Assembly (NCBI RefSeq): GCF_009917485.1 | Contig: NZ_QZDT01000018.1 | Span: 28,085-92,084, forward strand | Direction: 5' to 3' | Length of the DNA: 64,000 nucleotides | Origin: Parablautia muri | Lineage (GTDB): Bacteria; Bacillota; Clostridia; Lachnospirales; Lachnospiraceae | In this document: one piece after another, positions 35,472 to 44,422 of the stretch | How positions within the stretch are numbered: the stretch's first letter is position 1 | Layout of the letters: every line of letters starts with the position of its first letter | Position numbers and translations under genes: made by a program | The notes under the pieces: generated by a model | Told to the model about the DNA's origin: nothing | The model's database searches: none | What the model saw: only the letters and a program-made list of their open reading frames with translations

Positions 35472-36476
35472 ATGCAGGAAAACAAAAAGAACAGATACAT
35501 GACAGTGTTTCTTTTGCTTGGAATATGTACTGCTGTCTTTGTTATTTTGAATATCTGTATTGGGAGTGTCCGGATTACGCTGCCTGATATGATAAAAATA
35601 TTTGCCGGAAGTGGGGATGATGAAACCCTTAAAAAGATTTTGGTGGACATCAGGTTTCCAAGGGCAGTGGCGGTTTTGATCCTGGGGGGAGCATTGTCAC
35701 TTGCGGGATATCTTTTGCAGACATTTTTCAACAATCCTATTGCTGGTCCGTTTGTCCTGGGGATTTCTTCTGGTGCAAAAATGGTAGTGGCGCTTATCAT
35801 GGTTTTTCTTCTGGGAAGATCGGTCAGGGTGACATCAGGAACTATGATTTTTGGGGCATTTATCGGCGCTATGCTTTCCATGGGATTTGTACTTTTGCTC
35901 TCAAACAGGGTCAGCAGTATGTCAATGCTGGTGGTAAGCGGCGTTATGATTGGCTATATCTGTTCTGCAATAACGGAATTGGTTGTCACTTTTGCAGATG
36001 ATGCAGATATTGTAAATCTGCATAACTGGTCAAGGGGAAGTTTTTCCGGAATGACATGGGAGAATGTGGAAGTTATGGCAGTGGTGGTTTTCATGACATT
36101 CCTTGCAGTTTTTCTTATGTCAAAACCCCTTGATGCTTACAGGCTGGGAGACGCTTATGCCCGGAACGCAGGTGTAAACATACGTCTGCTTCGGGTATGT
36201 ATCGTGATTTTCTCCAGTATTTTATCTGCGTGTATTGTAGCATTTGCAGGTCCGATTTCCTTTGTAGGAATTGCAGCGCCGCATCTGATCAAAAGGCTTC
36301 TTCATACAGCAGACCCCATCTGGATGATACCGTCCTGTTTTCTGGGAGGGAGTGTTTTCTGCCTGCTTTGCGATCTGCTGGCGAGAACGATGTTGGCACC
36401 TACGGAACTTAGTATCAGTACGGTAACAGCTATCTTTGGAGCTCCTGTGGTGCTTTGGGTGGTAGCAAAGAGATGA
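35472..36476 (+). CDS. FecCD/BtuC-type ABC transporter permease
   Basis: A 334-residue polytopic membrane protein with about nine to ten hydrophobic segments. FecCD landmarks include IRFPRAVAVLILGGALSLAG represented by RFPRAVAV near residue 58, NNPIAGPFVLGISSGA near residue 88, NLHNWSRGSFSG near residue 180, and the ATPase-contact region GPISFVGIAAPHLIKRL near residue 260. It forms the channel of the transporter with the lipoprotein before it and the ATPase after it. Its stop codon lies inside hairpin copy B. Confidence 0.92.
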   Translation: MQENKKNRYMTVFLLLGICTAVFVILNICIGSVRITLPDMIKIFAGSGDDETLKKILVDIRFPRAVAVLILGGALSLAGYLLQTFFNNPIAGPFVLGISSGAKMVVALIMVFLLGRSVRVTSGTMIFGAFIGAMLSMGFVLLLSNRVSSMSMLVVSGVMIGYICSAITELVVTFADDADIVNLHNWSRGSFSGMTWENVEVMAVVVFMTFLAVFLMSKPLDAYRLGDAYARNAGVNIRLLRVCIVIFSSILSACIVAFAGPISFVGIAAPHLIKRLLHTADPIWMIPSCFLGGSVFCLLCDLLARTMLAPTELSISTVTAIFGAPVVLWVVAKR

Positions 36477-36528
36477 AGATATTCTAAGACGTCAAAATAC
36501 GCCGTCTAAGAATATCTAAGTCATCTCT
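36469..36528 (+). repeat. Intergenic hairpin element, copy B
   Basis: Outer stem AGAGATGA/TCATCTCT, inner 15 bp stem AGATATTCTAAGACG/CGTCTAAGAATATCT with the A-A mismatch at the same position as copy A, loop TCAAAATACGC. It includes the stop codon of the permease gene. A second small hairpin AAGAATCG/CGATTCTT follows at about 36531-36552. Confidence 0.85.
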
Positions 36529-36580
36529 CAAAGAATCGCTGGGACGATTCTTCTGGTATGGTGTAAATAGGGATGGTGAT

Positions 36581-37372
36581 ATGAAAAATTATTATTTTTC
36601 CACAAAAAAAATGTGTGTAGGGTATGATGGGAAACCGTTGATAAAAGACATTGAAATTAATCTTCCCAGAGGGGAAATCTTGACGCTGATCGGTCCGAAT
36701 GGCGCAGGAAAATCCACAGTTTTAAAAAGCATTGCCGGACAACTGCGGTTGCTGGGTGGAAAGGTATATTTGGAACAAAATAATCTGGCAGAAATGAAAG
36801 CGGGAGAACTGGCAAAAAAAATGTCAGTGGTATTTACCGAGAAGCTAAGGGCAGAAATGAAAAGCTGCCGGGACGTGGTGGCAACGGGAAGATACCCATA
36901 TACAGGCTGGTTTGGCGTACTGTCAAAGGAGGATGAGCGTATTGTTGATGAAGTCATGGAACTTACGCATATTACAGATATTTGTGGACAGGAATTTGAA
37001 AGGATCAGCGACGGGCAAAGGCAAAGGGTAATGCTGGCAAGGGCAATCTGTCAGGAGCCGGAAATTGTGATCTTAGATGAGCCGACCTCTTATTTGGATA
37101 TCAGATATAAGTTGGAATTTTTATCCATACTACAGGAAATGAGGGAAAAAAAGGGACTTACGGTTATTATGTCTTTGCATGAGTTAGAGCTTGCAAAGAT
37201 TATTTCTGATAAGATACTTTGCCTCAGGGGAGAGTATGCGGAAAGGTTCGGTACACCGGAGGAAATTTTTAAAGCCGACTTTATGGAGCAGCTTTTTGGT
37301 ATGAATGAAAGCAGTTTTCCGGGAAATCCAAAACTCCTTGCCTATATCAGGCAGATGATGGAATGGAGGTAA
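36581..37372 (+). CDS. ABC transporter ATPase, FecE/BtuD type
   Basis: A 263-residue ATPase with Walker [10 protein letters not shown] near residue 38, a Q-loop region at [12 protein letters not shown], signature [16 protein letters not shown] near residue 142 (SDGQ instead of the usual SGGQ), Walker [14 protein letters not shown] and switch His in SLHELELA. It energises the permease encoded just upstream. Its stop overlaps the ribosome-site region of cobQ, so transport and synthesis genes share one transcript. Confidence 0.93.
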   Translation: MKNYYFSTKKMCVGYDGKPLIKDIEINLPRGEILTLIGPNGAGKSTVLKSIAGQLRLLGGKVYLEQNNLAEMKAGELAKKMSVVFTEKLRAEMKSCRDVVATGRYPYTGWFGVLSKEDERIVDEVMELTHITDICGQEFERISDGQRQRVMLARAICQEPEIVILDEPTSYLDIRYKLEFLSILQEMREKKGLTVIMSLHELELAKIISDKILCLRGEYAERFGTPEEIFKADFMEQLFGMNESSFPGNPKLLAYIRQMMEWR

Positions 37373-37374
37373 AT

Positions 37375-38847
37375 ATGGCAAAGGTAATCATGGCTCAGGG
37401 AACAATGTCCGGTGCAGGAAAAAGTCTTCTGGTGGCGGGGCTTTGCAGAATTATAAAGCGGGACGGATACAGGGTAGCTCCTTTTAAATCCCAAAATATG
37501 GCACTCAATTCTTTTGTGACAGCAGAAGGGCTTGAAATGGGGAGAGCGCAGGTCATGCAGGCAGAAGCTGCAGGGATTAGCCCACTGGTTTGTATGAATC
37601 CGATTTTGTTAAAACCTACAAACCATACAGGTTCCCAGGTGATCGTAAACGGAAAAGTCCTTGGAAATATGAGTGCAAGGGAGTATTTTTCTTATAAGCG
37701 AAAACTGATTCCGGATATTATAAAAGCATTCCGGAAGCTTAATGAGATAGCAGATATTATTGTCATCGAGGGAGCGGGAAGCCCGGCGGAGATCAATCTG
37801 CGGGAGAATGATATTGTCAATATGGGGCTGGCAGAGATTGTTGATGCACCGGTACTTCTGGTGGGAGACATTGACAGAGGCGGTGTATTTGCACAGCTTC
37901 TTGGAACATTGCTCTTGCTTACAAAAGAAGAAAAAGAAAGGGTAAAAGGGCTTATCATCAATAAATTCAGGGGAGATGCGTCGCTCCTTGATTCCGGGAT
38001 TGAAATATTGGAAGAGAAGGGAGGTATTCCGGTAACCGGAATTGTTCCTTATATGGAAATAGATCTGGAAGATGAGGATTCCCTGACAGAACGATTTGAT
38101 AGAAAGGAAAAGGGAAAGGTTGACCTGGCGGTCATCCGGTATCCCAGAATCTCTAATTTTACGGATTTCAATGTATTTGAACAGATACCGGAGGTGTCTG
38201 TCCGCTATGTCACATCTGTGGGGGCATTAGGAAATCCGGATCTGGTCTTTTTGCCCGGCAGTAAAAATACCATGGGTGATTTGGAATGGATGTATCAAAA
38301 CGGGCTGGCAGATGCGGTAAGATGGCTGGCGGAAAAAATACCGGTCTGCGGTATCTGTGGGGGATATCAGATGCTGGGAGAAGAAATTTCCGATCCGGAA
38401 CGGATGGAGATGGGAGGAACCATGCGAGGGATGGGCTTGTTGCCTGTCACTACCCGGCTGCATCGTGAAAAGGTGCGCCGTCAGGTACATGGAACCATAA
38501 ACCGGATGGATGGAATCTTTTCCGTACTCACAGGGCTTGATTTTGAAGGGTATGAGATCCATATGGGAAGCAGCGGAGAAAGGGAAGCGGTATTTGTGAC
38601 CGGTGAAAATAAAAATGTGTACGGAACTTATGTTCATGGGATATTTGACAGAGGCGTGATTGCATCTGCCCTTGTAAATACACTGGCTGAGAAAAAGGGT
38701 ATTACCCTCACCGGTACAGAGAATGGAAACTGTATGGATTACAGGGATTATAAAGAAAAGCAATATGATAAGCTGGCGGATATCTTATCGAAATATCTGA
38801 ATATGGAGGAAATCTATGGAATGCTCAGAGAAGCGCATATCGGGTAA
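37375..38847 (+). CDS. cobQ: Cobyric acid synthase
   Basis: A 490-residue glutamine-dependent amidotransferase that amidates side chains b, d, e and g of adenosylcobyrinic acid a,c-diamide. The N-terminal ATP-dependent synthetase domain has [17 protein letters not shown]; the C-terminal class I-like glutaminase domain carries [14 protein letters not shown], the nucleophilic Cys in [13 protein letters not shown] near residue 325 and His in [13 protein letters not shown] 37375 is preceded by GGAGG. Its 3' end overlaps cobT by 32 bases. Confidence 0.95.
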   Translation: MAKVIMAQGTMSGAGKSLLVAGLCRIIKRDGYRVAPFKSQNMALNSFVTAEGLEMGRAQVMQAEAAGISPLVCMNPILLKPTNHTGSQVIVNGKVLGNMSAREYFSYKRKLIPDIIKAFRKLNEIADIIVIEGAGSPAEINLRENDIVNMGLAEIVDAPVLLVGDIDRGGVFAQLLGTLLLLTKEEKERVKGLIINKFRGDASLLDSGIEILEEKGGIPVTGIVPYMEIDLEDEDSLTERFDRKEKGKVDLAVIRYPRISNFTDFNVFEQIPEVSVRYVTSVGALGNPDLVFLPGSKNTMGDLEWMYQNGLADAVRWLAEKIPVCGICGGYQMLGEEISDPERMEMGGTMRGMGLLPVTTRLHREKVRRQVHGTINRMDGIFSVLTGLDFEGYEIHMGSSGEREAVFVTGENKNVYGTYVHGIFDRGVIASALVNTLAEKKGITLTGTENGNCMDYRDYKEKQYDKLADILSKYLNMEEIYGMLREAHIG

Positions 38848-39907
38848 CTATACGGAAGAAGATTTGGATAAGCTGTTGATAGAGCAGCCGGATAAAGAAA
38901 TCTATCAAAAAGTATTGGAGAATTGGGACCAGATAGCGAAGCCGCTTGACGGAATGGGCAGATTCGAAACTCTTATAGCACAGATTGGCGCTATTTTGGG
39001 TACGGAGGAAATAGATATCTCAAAAAAAGCGGTCATTATCATGTGTGCGGATAATGGTATTGTGGAGGAAGGTGTCAGCCAGTCCGGCCAGGAGGTTACG
39101 GCAGCTGTTGCAAAGCAGATGGCAAAGGGCGCTTCCTCAGTGGGGAAAATGGCAGCAGTTATTGGGGCGGATACGGTTCCGATTGATATTGGAATAAATA
39201 CAAAGGAACAGATTGCAGGAGTATCAGATCGGAAGATTCGCTGCGGCACCCGGAATTTCAGGGCTGAACCTGCTATGACAGGCGGGGAAGCCATTGGTGC
39301 AATTTTTACTGGTATAGAAATAGTAGAAGATTGTAAGCAGAAAGGCTATCACATTCTTGCCACAGGTGAGATGGGAATTGGAAATACTACCACAAGCAGC
39401 GCCATGGCAGCGTCGCTCTTAGGATGCAAAGCAGATGAAGTGACAGGAAGAGGCGCAGGGCTTTGTGATGAGAAGTTGCGCCATAAAAGGCAGATTATTA
39501 CTGAAGCAATCGAAAAGTATAAACTATATGAGGCAAAGCCCTTAAAGATACTGGAAACGGTGGGAGGGTTGGATATTGCAGGGCTTGCGGGTGTCTGTAT
39601 TGGCGGTGGAATCTTCCATGTACCGGTGGTTCTGGACGGGTTAATCAGTATGACAGCGGCATTACTTGCCGAAAGGCTTGTGCCAGGAACTGTACAGTAT
39701 TTGATTCCTTCCCATAAAGGGAAAGAGCCGGCAGTGGAAAGGCTGATGAGGGAACTGCGCCTGGAGCCTGTGATAGATGCAGGTATGGCTTTGGGAGAAG
39801 GAACGGGCGCGGTTATGATGTTCCCGCTTCTGGACATGGCGCTTCGTGTTTATCGGGGAAGAACGCTGTTTTCGGATATTCAGGTAAAACCATATGAAAG
39901 GTATTGA
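38816..39907 (+). CDS. cobT: Nicotinate-nucleotide-dimethylbenzimidazole phosphoribosyltransferase
   Basis: A 363-residue CobT enzyme that activates the lower ligand base to its alpha-ribotide. Family landmarks are [10 protein letters not shown] near residue 42, [15 protein letters not shown] near residue 78, [11 protein letters not shown] near residue 185, and the catalytic-Glu region [17 protein letters not shown] near the C-terminus. It starts inside the end of cobQ after TGGAGGAAATCT. No bluB or bza base-synthesis genes are seen here, so the base must come from elsewhere. Confidence 0.95.
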   Translation: MECSEKRISGNYTEEDLDKLLIEQPDKEIYQKVLENWDQIAKPLDGMGRFETLIAQIGAILGTEEIDISKKAVIIMCADNGIVEEGVSQSGQEVTAAVAKQMAKGASSVGKMAAVIGADTVPIDIGINTKEQIAGVSDRKIRCGTRNFRAEPAMTGGEAIGAIFTGIEIVEDCKQKGYHILATGEMGIGNTTTSSAMAASLLGCKADEVTGRGAGLCDEKLRHKRQIITEAIEKYKLYEAKPLKILETVGGLDIAGLAGVCIGGGIFHVPVVLDGLISMTAALLAERLVPGTVQYLIPSHKGKEPAVERLMRELRLEPVIDAGMALGEGTGAVMMFPLLDMALRVYRGRTLFSDIQVKPYERY

Positions 39908-39912
39908 TAGCT

Positions 39913-40443
39913 ATGATGATTCTGGTCATTGGAGGGAGCGGAAGCGGAAAATCTTCTTATGCGGAGGAAGTTGTCTGCTCTGTTTCTGAGGAAGACATGA
40001 AAAAATATTATCTGGCGACCATGCAGGTTTTTGACGAGGAAGGCCAAAAGAAAATTGAGAGGCATAGGAAACTCAGAAGTGGAAAAGGTTTTCTTACCAT
40101 TGAGCAGCCCAGGTCAATAGGAAGATCTCTTGAAAAGATGGATGGAGGGAAGAAAACGGTTTTATTGGAGTGTATTTCAAACCTGACTGCCAATGAGATG
40201 TTTGCAGGAGAGAGGCCCCGGTTGGAAATGCAGGTGGTAGAAAACGTTGTCAGTGGCCTTAGAAAGCTAAAGGAAAATACAACAAATTTGGTGGTGGTCA
40301 GCAACAACGTATTTGAGGACGGAATCGTCTATGACCAGACGACCATGGACTATATTCATGCAATGGGAGAAATCAATCAAAGGCTGGCAGCTATGGCAGA
40401 TCGGGTAGTGGAAGTAGTGGCCGGGATTCCGGTAGTCATATAG
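39913..40443 (+). CDS. cobU: Adenosylcobinamide kinase / adenosylcobinamide-phosphate guanylyltransferase
   Basis: A 176-residue CobU. P-loop GGSGSGKSSYAEEV at the N-terminus, the LECISNLTANEMF strand (Walker-B-like region), VVSNNVFEDGI, and the C-terminal helix INQRLAAMADRVVEVVAGIPVVI typical of CobU. It phosphorylates adenosylcobinamide and forms the GDP intermediate. Start could be ATG 39913 or 39916; both give the same mature motif. The stop codon falls in an intergenic hairpin before cobS. Confidence 0.93.
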   Translation: MMILVIGGSGSGKSSYAEEVVCSVSEEDMKKYYLATMQVFDEEGQKKIERHRKLRSGKGFLTIEQPRSIGRSLEKMDGGKKTVLLECISNLTANEMFAGERPRLEMQVVENVVSGLRKLKENTTNLVVVSNNVFEDGIVYDQTTMDYIHAMGEINQRLAAMADRVVEVVAGIPVVI

Positions 40444-40478
40444 TGAACGCCAAAAACAAAAATTTTTGTCGTTCACTA
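40441..40478 (+). repeat. Intergenic hairpin between cobU and cobS
   Basis: Stem TAGTGAACG/CGTTCACTA (9 bp), one mismatch, then CAAAAA/TTTTTG with a 6-base loop. It begins at the cobU stop codon. No T run follows the stem. Similar in size and placement to copies A and B but not homologous in sequence. Confidence 0.75.
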
Positions 40479-40499
40479 TAAAACAGTAAGGAGAGAGAA

Positions 40500-41270
40500 A
40501 TGCAAGTAATCAAATCCTTTTTCATAGCAGTTTCCATGTATTCTAAAATTCCGGTTCCTCAGTTTGAATGGAAGGAAGAGGATATGAAGTACATTTTCTG
40601 TTTCTTCCCATGGGTTGGGGCACTGATTGGTGGATGTATTTATTTCTGGAATGAACTGTGTAACTACTGTCATATTGGTATTTTGTGCCGAACTGCGGTA
40701 GATGCGGCAATCCCGCTTTTCATTACAGGAGGGATTCATGTGGATGGCTTTATGGATACGATGGATGCCCTGCATTCCTACAGCCCGAAGGAAAGAAAAC
40801 TGGAAATTTTGAAGGATTCCCATATTGGAGCCTTTGCGGTTATTATGCTGGCGGTCTATGGGTTAGTTTATCTGGGGGCGTTTTCAGAAGTAGAAAGTAA
40901 TGTGATGTTAAAAATCGTATGCAGCAGCTTTTTCCTCTCTCGGTGTCTATGCGGCATCAGCGCAGTTTCCTTTCCGCTGGCCAAAAAAGACGGAACGCTT
41001 TACCTCTTTGCAGACAGTTCCCAGAAGAGGATTGTGAAAGGTTCACTGTATTTACAGAGCGCAGCATGCATCGGATTCATGCTTTTCTGGTCGCCTTCGG
41101 CAGGTTTGATCGTTGCGGCAGCGGCTATGATAGCGCTTATCTATTATTTTTGCCGGAGCAAAAAAGAGTTTGGCGGAATCACAGGTGATACAGCCGGGTA
41201 TTTTGTTTTGATCTGTGAGGTCTGCATGATTGTGATAGCAGCAATGCTTTCATTATGGAGGTTAAGATGA
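40500..41270 (+). CDS. cobS: Adenosylcobinamide-GDP ribazoletransferase (cobalamin synthase)
   Basis: A 256-residue polytopic membrane enzyme that joins adenosylcobinamide-GDP and alpha-ribazole. Landmarks are the N-terminal SMYSKIPVP, the acidic metal-binding GGIHVDGFMDTMDALHS near residue 78, KDSHIGAFAVIMLAVY near residue 103, and a C-terminal hydrophobic region with FGGITGDTAGYF. About six membrane segments. The start follows AAGGAGAGAGAA. Overlaps the next gene by 4 bases. Confidence 0.94.
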   Translation: MQVIKSFFIAVSMYSKIPVPQFEWKEEDMKYIFCFFPWVGALIGGCIYFWNELCNYCHIGILCRTAVDAAIPLFITGGIHVDGFMDTMDALHSYSPKERKLEILKDSHIGAFAVIMLAVYGLVYLGAFSEVESNVMLKIVCSSFFLSRCLCGISAVSFPLAKKDGTLYLFADSSQKRIVKGSLYLQSAACIGFMLFWSPSAGLIVAAAAMIALIYYFCRSKKEFGGITGDTAGYFVLICEVCMIVIAAMLSLWRLR

Positions 41271-41650
41271 AACTGGTAATAGGCGGTTATGCACAGGGGA
41301 AGCTTTCGTATGTACTGGAAAAATACGGGTTACAGAAAGACGAGGTGTGGGATGGGATTTTGCCGGATCATACAGTATCAGAACAGAAAACGGTGGTAAT
41401 TGATCATCTCCATCATTGGGTTAAGAACCGTATTTTGGATGGAGGATACCCGGAAAAGGAAATAGAGACATTTTTAAATGAATTTGAGGATTGTATCCTG
41501 ATCAGCGATGAGATTGGAAACGGTATCATTCCGTTAGAGGCCTTTGAAAGGGAATACAGGGAACGTATGGGGAGGATTCTCATTTTGCTTGCGAAGAGGG
41601 CAGAGGAGGTAGAGCGGGTAATATGCGGGATTGGTCAGAAAATCAAATAA
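41267..41650 (+). CDS. CobU-like small protein
   Basis: A 127-residue protein resembling a shortened CobU: MKLVIGGYAQGKLSYVLE keeps the position of the P-loop but has AQGK in place of SGSGK. VVIDHLHHWVKNRI replaces the central strand, and ILISDEIGNGIIPLEAFEREY matches the conserved 'NEVG.GIVP' region of the family. The P-loop keeps Lys but the usual following Ser/Thr is Leu, so kinase activity is doubtful. ATG 41267 follows TGGAGG, within the end of cobS. Possibly a regulatory or partly active paralogue of cobU two genes upstream. Confidence 0.75.
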   Translation: MKLVIGGYAQGKLSYVLEKYGLQKDEVWDGILPDHTVSEQKTVVIDHLHHWVKNRILDGGYPEKEIETFLNEFEDCILISDEIGNGIIPLEAFEREYRERMGRILILLAKRAEEVERVICGIGQKIK

Positions 41651-42270
41651 CGCTTGCTGTAATACGGCATGGGGAAACACAGGCTAATAAAGAGCACCGG
41701 TATTTGGGAAAAACAGACGAACCCTTAAGTAAAAACGGAATGGAAGCGCTGCTGTCGTATCAAAAGCAGAATATCTATCCGGATGTGGATTATCTGTTTA
41801 CCAGCCCCATGAAAAGATGTATCGAAACTGCTGAAATTCTATATCCAAAGTTAACTCCAGCAATCATTCCGGAATGGGAGGAAATGGATTTCGGGCAATT
41901 TGAATACAGGAATTATGAGGAACTGAAAGACAACGCACGGTATCAGGCATGGATAGACAGCGGCGGCATACTGGCTTTCCCGGAGGGAGAAAGCAGGGGA
42001 AATTTTATTATACGGTGCAAAAAAGGACTGCTTAGAATGTGTGGTGAATTGCGTAAGATGACAGAACTGGAAACCTCCGTTCCCTTGAGGGTGGGGATGG
42101 TGGTTCATGGCGGTACGGTCATGGCATTGCTTAGCACGTATAGTAAAAAGTCATACTTTGATTATCAGGTATCTAACGGAAGAGGATATTTATGCAGAAT
42201 GGAAAACAGGTACAGTGAAAGGATATCAGAAAAAAATAATTTGCGGATAGAGGTAATAAGAGAAATATGA
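41623..42270 (+). CDS. cobC: Histidine phosphatase, probable alpha-ribazole phosphatase
   Basis: A 215-residue histidine-phosphatase superfamily protein with the catalytic VIRHGETQANKEHRYLG motif at residues 13-29, SPMKRCIETAEIL near residue 66, acidic EMDFGQFEYRNYEEL near residue 90, and the second His in MVVHGGTVMALL near residue 160. In a B12 operon it is expected to remove the phosphate from alpha-ribazole phosphate or from cobalamin phosphate. It overlaps the CobU-like gene by 28 bases and cbiB by 4 bases. Confidence 0.88.
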   Translation: MRDWSENQITLAVIRHGETQANKEHRYLGKTDEPLSKNGMEALLSYQKQNIYPDVDYLFTSPMKRCIETAEILYPKLTPAIIPEWEEMDFGQFEYRNYEELKDNARYQAWIDSGGILAFPEGESRGNFIIRCKKGLLRMCGELRKMTELETSVPLRVGMVVHGGTVMALLSTYSKKSYFDYQVSNGRGYLCRMENRYSERISEKNNLRIEVIREI

Positions 42271-43247
42271 AATACCATATGATTGCTTTTTTCATGGGTT
42301 TTCTGCTGGATCAGCTTTTGGGGGACCCCTACTTTCTCCCACATCCAATCAGGCTGATTGGAAAGCTGATTTCCGGGACAGAGAAGAGGCTTCGGAGGAA
42401 AATAGCAATAAATGAAACAGATAAGAGCAGAAGTGAACTCAGGCAGGGAGCAGCCATGGTACTGATTGTACTTGCCAGTGTGGTTATGGCCTCAGGTTTT
42501 CTTTTATTTGCTGCATACCGTATTCATCCTTATGTGGGAATGGCAATAGAGAGCCTTATGACTTACCAGATCCTTGCGATGAAATGCCTGAGGGTAGAGA
42601 GCATGAAGGTTTATCATTGTCTAAGAAAAGGCAGTTTAGAAAAGGCAAGAACTGCGGTTTCCATGATCGTGGGCAGAGATACGGAACATCTGGACGAAGA
42701 AGACGTCGCGAAAGCGGCGATAGAAACGGTGGCGGAGAATACCTCTGATGGAGTGATTGCACCGATGCTGTATCTGGCAATCGGAGGTCCGATACTTGGA
42801 TTCTTATATAAAGCAATAAACACAATGGATTCGATGATTGGATATAAAAATGAAAAGTACCTGTATTTCGGAAGAGCAGCGGCAAAGCTTGACGATTTTG
42901 TGAATTATCTTCCGGCAAGGATCAGCGCCCTTCTGATGATAGCAGCCTCCTATTTGTCAGGAAGTGATTTTTCAGGGAAAGGCGCATGGAAAATTTACAG
43001 GAGGGACCGCAGAAAACATGCAAGTCCAAACTCGGCGCAGACAGAATCCGTGTGCGCCGGTGCGCTTTCTATCAGGCTTGCGGGAGATGCCAGCTATTTT
43101 GGTAAAACCGTTAAAAAACCATATATCGGGGATGCATTACGCAAGGTGGAATATGAAGATATTAAGCGGGCGAACCATTTAATGTATGTCACTGCATGGT
43201 TGTGTGAAGTGCTGTGTCTGTCAGTCATGTTGTTGTTATTCATCTGA
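42267..43247 (+). CDS. cbiB: Adenosylcobinamide-phosphate synthase
   Basis: A 326-residue membrane protein of the CbiB family, attaching aminopropanol phosphate to cobyric acid. Landmarks are GFLLDQLLGDPYFLPHPIRLIG given by its LGDP..PHPIR core, IVGRDTEHLDEEDVAKAAIETVAENTSDG by its AETVAENTSDG-like block near residue 150, DSMIGYKNEKY near residue 193, and SPNSAQTESVCAGAL near residue 253. Starts at ATGA overlapping cobC. A 141-base gap to cobD follows; an open frame there is not convincing as a gene. Confidence 0.94.
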   Translation: MKYHMIAFFMGFLLDQLLGDPYFLPHPIRLIGKLISGTEKRLRRKIAINETDKSRSELRQGAAMVLIVLASVVMASGFLLFAAYRIHPYVGMAIESLMTYQILAMKCLRVESMKVYHCLRKGSLEKARTAVSMIVGRDTEHLDEEDVAKAAIETVAENTSDGVIAPMLYLAIGGPILGFLYKAINTMDSMIGYKNEKYLYFGRAAAKLDDFVNYLPARISALLMIAASYLSGSDFSGKGAWKIYRRDRRKHASPNSAQTESVCAGALSIRLAGDASYFGKTVKKPYIGDALRKVEYEDIKRANHLMYVTAWLCEVLCLSVMLLLFI

Positions 43248-43388
43248 GTGGAACTGAAAAGCAAAAAAAAAGTATCAGCCCGGACGATGCCCAGAGCATT
43301 TACAGACGCATGTTTTTGGCGGCTGGAAATGTCTCTGCCATAAATGGTATCGGAGGGCAGATGCGGAACTGGAATGGAGGAAGCGTAA

Positions 43389-44417
43389 ATGGGAATTCAT
43401 GGCGGAGATATTTACCGGAATGAAGTAAAGCTGGATTTTTCGGTTAATGTAAATCCTTTAGGTACGCCGGAAAGTGTGGTGGCGGCACTGCATGGGGCAG
43501 TGGAAAGGTGCGGCAATTATCCGGATATGAAAGCTGAAAAACTGAAAAGAGCGGTCAGCAGTCAGCTTAACGTACCGGAAGAATACCTGCTGTTTGGAAA
43601 TGGAGCCTCAGAACTGTTTATGGCGGTAGTACATGGAATAAAGCCTGAGAAAACTGTGATACCGGTTCCGTCCTTTTATGGATATGAATATGCGGCAAAA
43701 GCGGCGGGGGGAGAGATTATTTATTATGAGATGAAGCGGGAAAACAGCTTTTGTCCGGGAGAGGATATTGATGCTGTCCTGGCGGAAGACGTGCAGCTTC
43801 TTTTTCTTGCCAATCCCAACAATCCTGTGGGAAATCTTTTGGGAAGGGAAGCGCTTCTGGCTCTTTTACAGCATTGCCAGGAAAAAGGGATCTATGTGGT
43901 GCTGGACGAAAGTTTTATTGAATTTTGCGGCGTCCGGTTTTCCATGCTTGAAGAAATAGAAACTTTGGACCGCCTGATACTGATCAGGACATTCACAAAG
44001 ATTTTTTCAATTCCCGGAGTCCGGCTGGGATATCTGATATGCAGCAATCCGGAAACACGTATGAAAATAGCTGCGCAGCTTCCGGAATGGAACCTGTCAG
44101 GCTTTGCACAGGAAGCCGGATGTGTCTGTGCAGGGCAGAGGGAGTTTATCATGGAAACGGAAAACTACATAAATACAGAGAGGCAGCTTTTGGAGAAAGA
44201 GCTGAAGAAAAAAGGATTTCAGGTGTTTCCGTCATGTGCAAATTTTATCATGTTTTATAGTGATGAAGCTTTGTATGAAAAACTGCTGGAAAAAGGAATC
44301 TTGATCAGGGATTGCAGAAATTTCAGAGGATTGGGTAAGGGATTTTACCGGATAGCCGTTAAGACAAGAAAAGAAAATGAAATTTTGCTGGAGGCAATCG
44401 GGGATATACGTGGGTGA
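43389..44417 (+). CDS. cobD: Threonine-phosphate decarboxylase (PLP aminotransferase family)
   Basis: A 342-residue fold-type I PLP enzyme producing aminopropanol O-2-phosphate, the linker used by CbiB. HGGDIYRNEVKLDFSVNVNPLG at the N-terminus is typical of CobD and is cited here by its HGGDIYRN start. Other landmarks are NGASELFMAV near residue 75, ANPNNPVG near residue 140, the PLP-binding Lys in TFTKIFSIPGVRLGY near residue 205 and the Arg region FYRIAVKTRKENE at the C-terminus. ATG 43389 follows GGAGG. No Thr kinase gene (pduX-like) is nearby. Confidence 0.93.
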   Translation: MGIHGGDIYRNEVKLDFSVNVNPLGTPESVVAALHGAVERCGNYPDMKAEKLKRAVSSQLNVPEEYLLFGNGASELFMAVVHGIKPEKTVIPVPSFYGYEYAAKAAGGEIIYYEMKRENSFCPGEDIDAVLAEDVQLLFLANPNNPVGNLLGREALLALLQHCQEKGIYVVLDESFIEFCGVRFSMLEEIETLDRLILIRTFTKIFSIPGVRLGYLICSNPETRMKIAAQLPEWNLSGFAQEAGCVCAGQREFIMETENYINTERQLLEKELKKKGFQVFPSCANFIMFYSDEALYEKLLEKGILIRDCRNFRGLGKGFYRIAVKTRKENEILLEAIGDIRG

Positions 44418-44422
44418 TATTG

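Noticed and set aside
43214..43423. 69-codon open frame between cbiB and cobD
   Set aside because: No ATG with ribosome site, overlaps both neighbours, no recognisable domain; the strong site before 43389 belongs to cobD.
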